A stretch of DNA of 38,259 nucleotides from an uncultured Armatimonadota bacterium (lineage in GTDB: Bacteria; Armatimonadota; Armatimonadia; Armatimonadales; Armatimonadaceae), in assembly GCA_903910385.1 (NCBI GenBank), contig CAIVZM010000040.1, positions 1 through 38,259 on the forward strand, in the 5' to 3' direction. The position numbers and the translations under genes were made by a program. The notes under the pieces are model-generated. The model was not told the DNA's origin. It did not search any database and saw only the letters and a list, made by a program, of their open reading frames with translations. Shown here one piece after another: positions 33,921 through 38,259 of this stretch (positions are counted from its first letter, which is position 1; each line of letters starts with the position of its first letter).

Positions 33921-33949
33921 TTGACATTGGGGACGCCGCCGCTTATAAT
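33921..33949 (+). promoter_or_regulatory. Perfect consensus sigma-70-type promoter upstream of pilC
   Basis: TTGACA (33921-33926), a 17-base spacer, then TATAAT (33944-33949). All twelve consensus bases and the ideal spacing are present. Transcription would begin near 33956, leaving a leader of about 105 bases before the PilC/GspF start codon at 34062. Confidence 0.85.
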
Positions 33950-34061
33950 AGTCATAAAATTATTCAGGAATTTGCGCGAGGAAACCGTAACGATGCGGTC
34001 TGATTTCGCGTTTTCTTTACAGAATTAGACTGCATTCACAAAGACGGAAGGTTGTGCGGGT

Positions 34062-35327
34062 ATGCCCACATTCGCTTTTACGGTCAAGACGACCGACGGC
34101 AAAACAATTACCGGAACGCAGGAAGCGACCAACGCTTCGGAAATGCGACAGCGCCTCGTTGAACAGGGAATGACTGTCCAGAAAGTCGCGCCCGCCAAGG
34201 CGAAACCTGCAAGTCAACAGAAGGTGTCCGGTCCTTACCAGCCTAATTTTCTGGATCGATTCCAGAAGGTCAAACTGGCGGATCTCTCGATTTTCTGCCG
34301 ACAGTTTTCCACCATGATTGACGCTGGCGTAACGCTGGTGCGTTCGCTAGACGTCCTTTCCGAGCAAACGCAGAATCCCAAGCTACGCCGCATCATCGCC
34401 GACTTACGCTATGAGGTCGAATCCGGTAACTCACTTTCCAAGGCGATGGGCAAGTATCCGACCGTCTTTTCCAACCTGTTTGTCGGTCTGATTCGTGCAG
34501 GAGAGGTCGGCGGCGTTCTGGAGGAATCCCTCCAACGACTTTCCACCTTCCTTGAGAAGGACGTTGAACTACGACGAAAAGTAAAGGCCGCCCTGACCTA
34601 CCCGGTTCTGGTTGCGGTCGCAGCCCTCGGTATCGTCATGTTCCTGACTCTCAAGATTATTCCGGAATTCGCCAAGATGTTCAAGGAGTTAGGCCTCAAG
34701 GAACTCCCTTGGATGACCCAGATGCTCGTGGACTTCTCGAACTTTATGGTGACGAAGTTCTACCTCTTTGCGCTCGGTGTCGTTGTCTTTTACATCGCGT
34801 TCAAGATGTTCACCCGTACCAAGTTCGGGAGGCGCGTCTATGACAGATTTGTTCTGAAAGTGCCGGTCTTCGGCAAACTCAACCATAAGGTTGCGCTGGC
34901 GCGTTTTGCGCGAACGCTTTCCACATTGCTGGCTTCCGGCGTTCCGATTCTCTCGGCGCTGGAAACCGTCGCGGGCGTCGTTTCAAATGAGATCATCAGC
35001 GATGCTATTCTGGATGCCCGCGCCCGAGTCCGAGAAGGCGATGTTATTTCCGAACCTCTGCGTAAATCGAAGATGTTCCCCCCAATGGTCGTTCAAATGA
35101 TCGCTATCGGTCAGGAATCCGGTTCTCTCGATACCATGCTGTCGAAGATCGCCGACTTCTATGACGGCGAAGTGGATGCGGCTATCGCATCGCTGACAGC
35201 GGCGATCGAGCCAATTCTAATCATCTTCCTCGGCTTCACGGTCGGCTTCATCGTCATTGCCATGTTCCTTCCGCTGGTCAACCTGATCAACGGTCTCTCC
35301 GGTGGCGGCGGCGACGAAAAAGAATAA
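34062..35327 (+). CDS. pilC: PilC/GspF-type inner-membrane platform protein
   Basis: A 421-residue type IV pilus/type II secretion platform protein. It has a short N-terminal domain (FAFTVKTTDGKTITGTQEAT) and two T2SSF domains (about 80-200 and 285-405), each with the FCRQFSTMIDAGVTLVRSLD or FARTLSTLLASGVPILSALE helix. Three membrane helices occur near 170-190, 225-245 and 380-400. The platform connects the assembly ATPase to pilin extraction. ATG 34062 follows GGAAGG. The product shows ordinary length and no breaks. A prepilin peptidase lies downstream after a terminator. Confidence 0.95.
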   Translation: MPTFAFTVKTTDGKTITGTQEATNASEMRQRLVEQGMTVQKVAPAKAKPASQQKVSGPYQPNFLDRFQKVKLADLSIFCRQFSTMIDAGVTLVRSLDVLSEQTQNPKLRRIIADLRYEVESGNSLSKAMGKYPTVFSNLFVGLIRAGEVGGVLEESLQRLSTFLEKDVELRRKVKAALTYPVLVAVAALGIVMFLTLKIIPEFAKMFKELGLKELPWMTQMLVDFSNFMVTKFYLFALGVVVFYIAFKMFTRTKFGRRVYDRFVLKVPVFGKLNHKVALARFARTLSTLLASGVPILSALETVAGVVSNEIISDAILDARARVREGDVISEPLRKSKMFPPMVVQMIAIGQESGSLDTMLSKIADFYDGEVDAAIASLTAAIEPILIIFLGFTVGFIVIAMFLPLVNLINGLSGGGGDEKE

Positions 35328-35363
35328 AGTTCAGACAGTAGTCGGTAGACACTAAGGCATACA

Positions 35364-35390
35364 GAGAGGGGGATTTTACCCCCTCTCCTT
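35364..35390 (+). terminator. Hairpin terminator after pilC
   Basis: GAGAGGGGG (35364-35372) pairs perfectly with CCCCCTCTC (35379-35387), loop ATTTTA, followed by CTTTCC. The stem is strong but the U-run is weak, so termination may be partial and let some transcripts reach the prepilin peptidase gene. Confidence 0.65.
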
Positions 35391-35430
35391 TCCGCATTAA
35401 CCCTGCTTCCTGCCGTCGCTTGCCTCTCTT

Positions 35431-36912
35431 ATGGAAGATTCCCCCTATCTACCCGCACTTATGGAATGGCTGTGGTACGCCATTACGTTTATGTATGGAG
35501 CCATTGTCGGTTCCTTTCTCAATGTAGTCATTTACCGGTTGCCGCTGGGTAAGCCGATTGGCGGAATGACCGGGACGAAGTCTTATTGCCCCAATTGCCG
35601 GAGTTATCTTGCCTGGTACCATAATGTTCCGCTGTTCGGTTTTCTGTTTCTACGAGGGCGATGCGCGTATTGCGCCCGACCGATTTCATGGCGGTATTTT
35701 ACGGTCGAGCTTCTGACCGCTTGCCTCTGGGTCGCCCTGTTCCACCGGGTTTCCGCTGTGCCGCCGATTACCTGGGTGGACTATGTTTTTCAGGCGGTGT
35801 TCGGTTCTATCCTGATAGCGATGGTTTTCATCGACCTGGATCACTTTATCGCGCCCACCGAATTGAACGTGGTAGGGTTCATTCTTGGTCTGGGGCGTGA
35901 TATCGCCTGTCTGACCCTGGCATTCCTTGCTGGAGACTGGGTATTCCGTGAACAGGCCCCCCACTACGCGTACTTTCGCTATCTTCCCCGTGCGATCCCC
36001 GGCGCTATCGTCTATGGATCAGCGTTATTTCTGGTTTCCTATGCCGGGTTTCTCTACTATGCAAAGGGCACGCGAGAATCCATCGGATCGGCGACGCGGC
36101 GATTCCTGACGTTCGAGGATTTGCCGGAAGATTTGAAGAGCGAGGAAGAAAGAGCCGAAGAAACCCGAATGCTGGCAGAGGTGGAAGCGGAAGAGGCGCG
36201 TCAGGGTCCGCCACCACGGTTGCGGTTTTCTCCGGGAGTTACCAGCCTTCTGGCGGCGATCCTGCTGGCGGTTCCAGCTGGGTTTTGGGGAGCTCTGGCG
36301 TTTGTTTTTCCTCTGCTGGCGTTCGCCGCAATCACACGTCGCCCCGGTGAAGGGTTTGTCGACGTTTTTCGTCGCTTTTTCTCGGCGGACGATCTGGGAA
36401 TGGAGAACGCCTACGAAACGCGACCGGTAGCGGAAGAGACGGCTATCTCGGAACCAATACTGGAGGAATCCGATACGGGTGGCGTCCTGCCCGCAGCGTT
36501 GACGCCGGAAGAAGAAGCCAATCAGTTCGCTCGCGAGACAGAAAGCGGAAGGCACGGTGGGATGGGTCGCGGCGATGTTAATCTGGCGCTGGCGATTGGG
36601 GCGATGCTGGGTCCCGGTCTCGCATTGCTTTCCCTGTTTTTCGCCACCCTGACAGGCGCGATAGTCGGCATCATTTTCACTCGCGTCAATGGTCGAAGTT
36701 TGCGCTATGGCGTTCCGTTCGTCCCGTTTATGGCGGCGGGCGCGATTATTGTCATGCTGTTCGGAAGCTCAATCGTCGACTGGTATCTGGTGTACGCCGG
36801 GATACGTAAACCGCCGCCATCTTTCTCCGAACCACCGCGCCGTCCCCGCCGTCAGAAGCCCACACCCTCGGCGCCGCCCGCCGATCCAGTCGCCCCTTAT
36901 CGCGGTAACTGA
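35431..36912 (+). CDS. pilD: Enlarged prepilin peptidase (A24 family)
   Basis: An integral membrane aspartyl protease that cleaves and often N-methylates type IV pilins and pseudopilins. The N-terminal domain has GSFLNVVIYRLPLGKP and two CxxC pairs (CPNC near 52-55, CAYC near 77-80). The first catalytic Asp is in FIDLDHF (D135/D137), and the second is in the GRGD motif at D382 (GMGRGDVNLALAIGAMLG). Both aspartates are present. The 493-residue length is about twice the usual size: about 190 extra residues, with a Glu/Arg-rich cytoplasmic stretch and extra membrane helices, separate the two catalytic motifs. The tail is Pro/Arg-rich. It follows pilC and probably serves the same pilus system. 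Confidence 0.93.
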   Translation: MEDSPYLPALMEWLWYAITFMYGAIVGSFLNVVIYRLPLGKPIGGMTGTKSYCPNCRSYLAWYHNVPLFGFLFLRGRCAYCARPISWRYFTVELLTACLWVALFHRVSAVPPITWVDYVFQAVFGSILIAMVFIDLDHFIAPTELNVVGFILGLGRDIACLTLAFLAGDWVFREQAPHYAYFRYLPRAIPGAIVYGSALFLVSYAGFLYYAKGTRESIGSATRRFLTFEDLPEDLKSEEERAEETRMLAEVEAEEARQGPPPRLRFSPGVTSLLAAILLAVPAGFWGALAFVFPLLAFAAITRRPGEGFVDVFRRFFSADDLGMENAYETRPVAEETAISEPILEESDTGGVLPAALTPEEEANQFARETESGRHGGMGRGDVNLALAIGAMLGPGLALLSLFFATLTGAIVGIIFTRVNGRSLRYGVPFVPFMAAGAIIVMLFGSSIVDWYLVYAGIRKPPPSFSEPPRRPRRQKPTPSAPPADPVAPYRGN

Positions 36913-36966
36913 CCCGCTCCCTGAGCCTTTTCAAGCGTTCTTTTCCCTGTCAACAATTGTGAAAAT

Positions 36967-37188
36967 ATGCCGAAGGGCATGACCGCCGCCTATGAGCGCG
37001 GAGCGTGGGCGATGATGGGCTATCGAAATGACGCCCGAGAAATCCTTGCGGAAAGCGCGAAAAAGAAGCTGCCGTTCCGTGAGGCATGGCATATTGGCAA
37101 GAAACTGCAGGCGAAAATCCGGGAAATGGCTTCGGCCGGCGTCCTGGCGCAGTTAGGGGAATGCTGGAAACGATACAAAACAACCTAA
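36967..37188 (+). CDS. Small hypothetical protein (73 aa)
   Basis: A short helical, basic protein (MPKGMTAAYERGAWAMMGYR to LGECWKRYKTT). The pattern of alternating charged and hydrophobic residues looks protein-like, but no family is recognised. No strong ribosome-binding site precedes ATG 36967. It could be a real small gene or a chance frame; it lies 54 bases after the prepilin peptidase and 51 bases before the end of a convergent gene. Confidence 0.4.
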   Translation: MPKGMTAAYERGAWAMMGYRNDAREILAESAKKKLPFREAWHIGKKLQAKIREMASAGVLAQLGECWKRYKTT

Positions 37189-37239
37189 CCTTTCAGTACT
37201 GATAGGAGCGATACTACAAACTCATCCGTTGATGGTGGG

Positions 37240-38259
37240 TTACGGAAGGGAGTCATGAAGCATTCCCTTTTCTCTGAGCAGGCGTTTCATTGGCGGAGGA
37301 GCGAAATTTAGCGTGTATTCAAGTTCCCCTAAATTGGCGGATAGCGTACCGCCAAGTTTCGCACGCCCGATGAACCCTCCAACTCCCGCCAACAAAAGGC
37401 GCCCTGTCGCTTGACAACGCTCGCGCTCTGTTTGCGTAAATGATTCATCCAATGCGGGGCGATAGAACTTGAGACCATACTCTGACCATTCTTTCGTGCG
37501 TTGAAATGCATCCTCTGGCTTACCGCTTCGTAATTGCTCATCGCAATAATTCTCGAAAAGAAGCGACAAAGCAGTTGAGGTCGTTAGATCGTTAAGCGGA
37601 TAATTTACGAATGCCCATCGGAGAGGCGTTGGGACAGCGATAGAGTAGGCAACAGGTTTCAGAGATGGTTTGGCGTTCCCGGTTCGTATGGATAAAAACG
37701 CATCTTCAATTACCGTTGATTTTTTCTCACTGGATATCGCTATCCCGACCCGAGCCGCCGCGTAAGCGTAGTCATATAACGCATTTGTCCTGTCGTATTT
37801 TGCCGCCATTTGTAATGCTAAAATGGTCTGTTCGGAAGTCATTTCTTTTTGATTTATGGCGATCCAGTACCATGTAGCCGCCCTGTCTTTGGACTGTCCC
37901 GCCCCTGAGGCGATTAACTCAAGTCCCATTTTCAAAAGGGTATCATCTATAGTTCCCGGTATAGCATGACCGGACAGTTTGGGATAATTTGCGGCAATAA
38001 CGAAGGCATCTCCCGTTATGCGATTTTGAATGGGTGTAGGATTTGCAACGTTGGCTTCCTCTAAAGCTTTCTTGAGTAACGCAGTCACCTTCACATATGT
38101 GGCGTCTGGATTGGGTTTCTTATCTTCGATTTCTAATTTAACGTGAGTTCGGGTTAAGGTTGGGTCAATGCTCCCACGTCTCGCAGGTGCAGCGACGGCT
38201 TCGTAGGCTGGTGGCAATACGCAATCAGTCCCGCCGCCAGATTCCACAGAAAACCGCAC
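37240..38259 (-). CDS. Hypothetical protein, 5' end beyond the window
   Basis: The frame is open to the right edge and encodes at least 339 residues ending LLREKGMLHDSLP. It is mainly helical and soluble, with repeat-like alpha-helical stretches (LLKMGLELIASGAGQSKDRA, ILALQMAAKYDRTNALYDYA), as in TPR-like proteins. No family is claimed. The true start and any signal peptide lie outside the window. Base use is AT-richer than in the pil genes. Confidence 0.7.
   Translation of the reverse strand: MRFSVESGGGTDCVLPPAYEAVAAPARRGSIDPTLTRTHVKLEIEDKKPNPDATYVKVTALLKKALEEANVANPTPIQNRITGDAFVIAANYPKLSGHAIPGTIDDTLLKMGLELIASGAGQSKDRAATWYWIAINQKEMTSEQTILALQMAAKYDRTNALYDYAYAAARVGIAISSEKKSTVIEDAFLSIRTGNAKPSLKPVAYSIAVPTPLRWAFVNYPLNDLTTSTALSLLFENYCDEQLRSGKPEDAFQRTKEWSEYGLKFYRPALDESFTQTERERCQATGRLLLAGVGGFIGRAKLGGTLSANLGELEYTLNFAPPPMKRLLREKGMLHDSLP

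Noticed and set aside
1-38259. CRISPR array, rRNA genes or riboswitch
   Set aside because: No regularly spaced direct repeats, no rRNA-like sequence and no recognisable riboswitch core were seen anywhere in the window.

Overview
The window looks like a bacterial chromosome segment of moderate GC content. A conserved translation/cofactor cluster (rbfA, a DHH phosphoesterase, truB, ribF, tRNA-Glu) sits beside a large block of accessory DNA. The rbfA-nrnA-truB-ribF order, type IV pilus/type II secretion genes, a secreted GH51 arabinofuranosidase and a long prepilin peptidase would suit a plant-polymer-degrading, didermic, environmental bacterium. Armatimonadota or a similar deep lineage is a low-confidence guess made from gene content and style only.

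Positions 451-16699 (+ strand) hold a BREX phage-defence island: brxA, brxB, brxC, pglX, four accessory genes, pglZ (type B-like) and brxL. The six recognised genes are the type 1 set in type 1 order, but 2.2-3.5 kb of extra genes separate pglX from pglZ. These are a 442-aa protein built from two tandem copies of one ~200-aa unit, a PD-(D/E)XK-type nuclease candidate, and a pair of unrecognised proteins (164 and 226 aa) tightly coupled to pglZ. pglX is unusual inside: a 150-bp palindromic repeat element is inserted in frame just before the methyltransferase core, and an AT-richer patch lies where the target-recognition region should be.

Positions 16700-24630 look like the core of an integrative element and its debris. 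They contain a decayed gene, a convergent terminator, a minus-strand operon (small ORF, XRE-like regulator, primase-helicase), a graveyard of three broken insertion sequences (IS5-, IS1- and IS481-like), a 352-aa protein with a C-terminal helix-turn-helix, and a tyrosine recombinase reading away from the 3' end of a tRNA-Glu gene. That is the usual arrangement for an element integrated into a tRNA gene. The element would extend leftwards and could carry the BREX island as cargo, but no second attachment site was found inside the window.

Positions 24669-28771 (- strand) are housekeeping: thioredoxin-like, iscX, rbfA, nrnA-like, truB, ribF and tRNA-Glu. Positions 29061-38259 carry the GH51 enzyme, a GNAT acetyltransferase, a MATE transporter, a PilC/GspF platform protein behind a perfect consensus sigma-70-type promoter, an enlarged prepilin peptidase, a small hypothetical protein and a partial hypothetical protein at the right edge.
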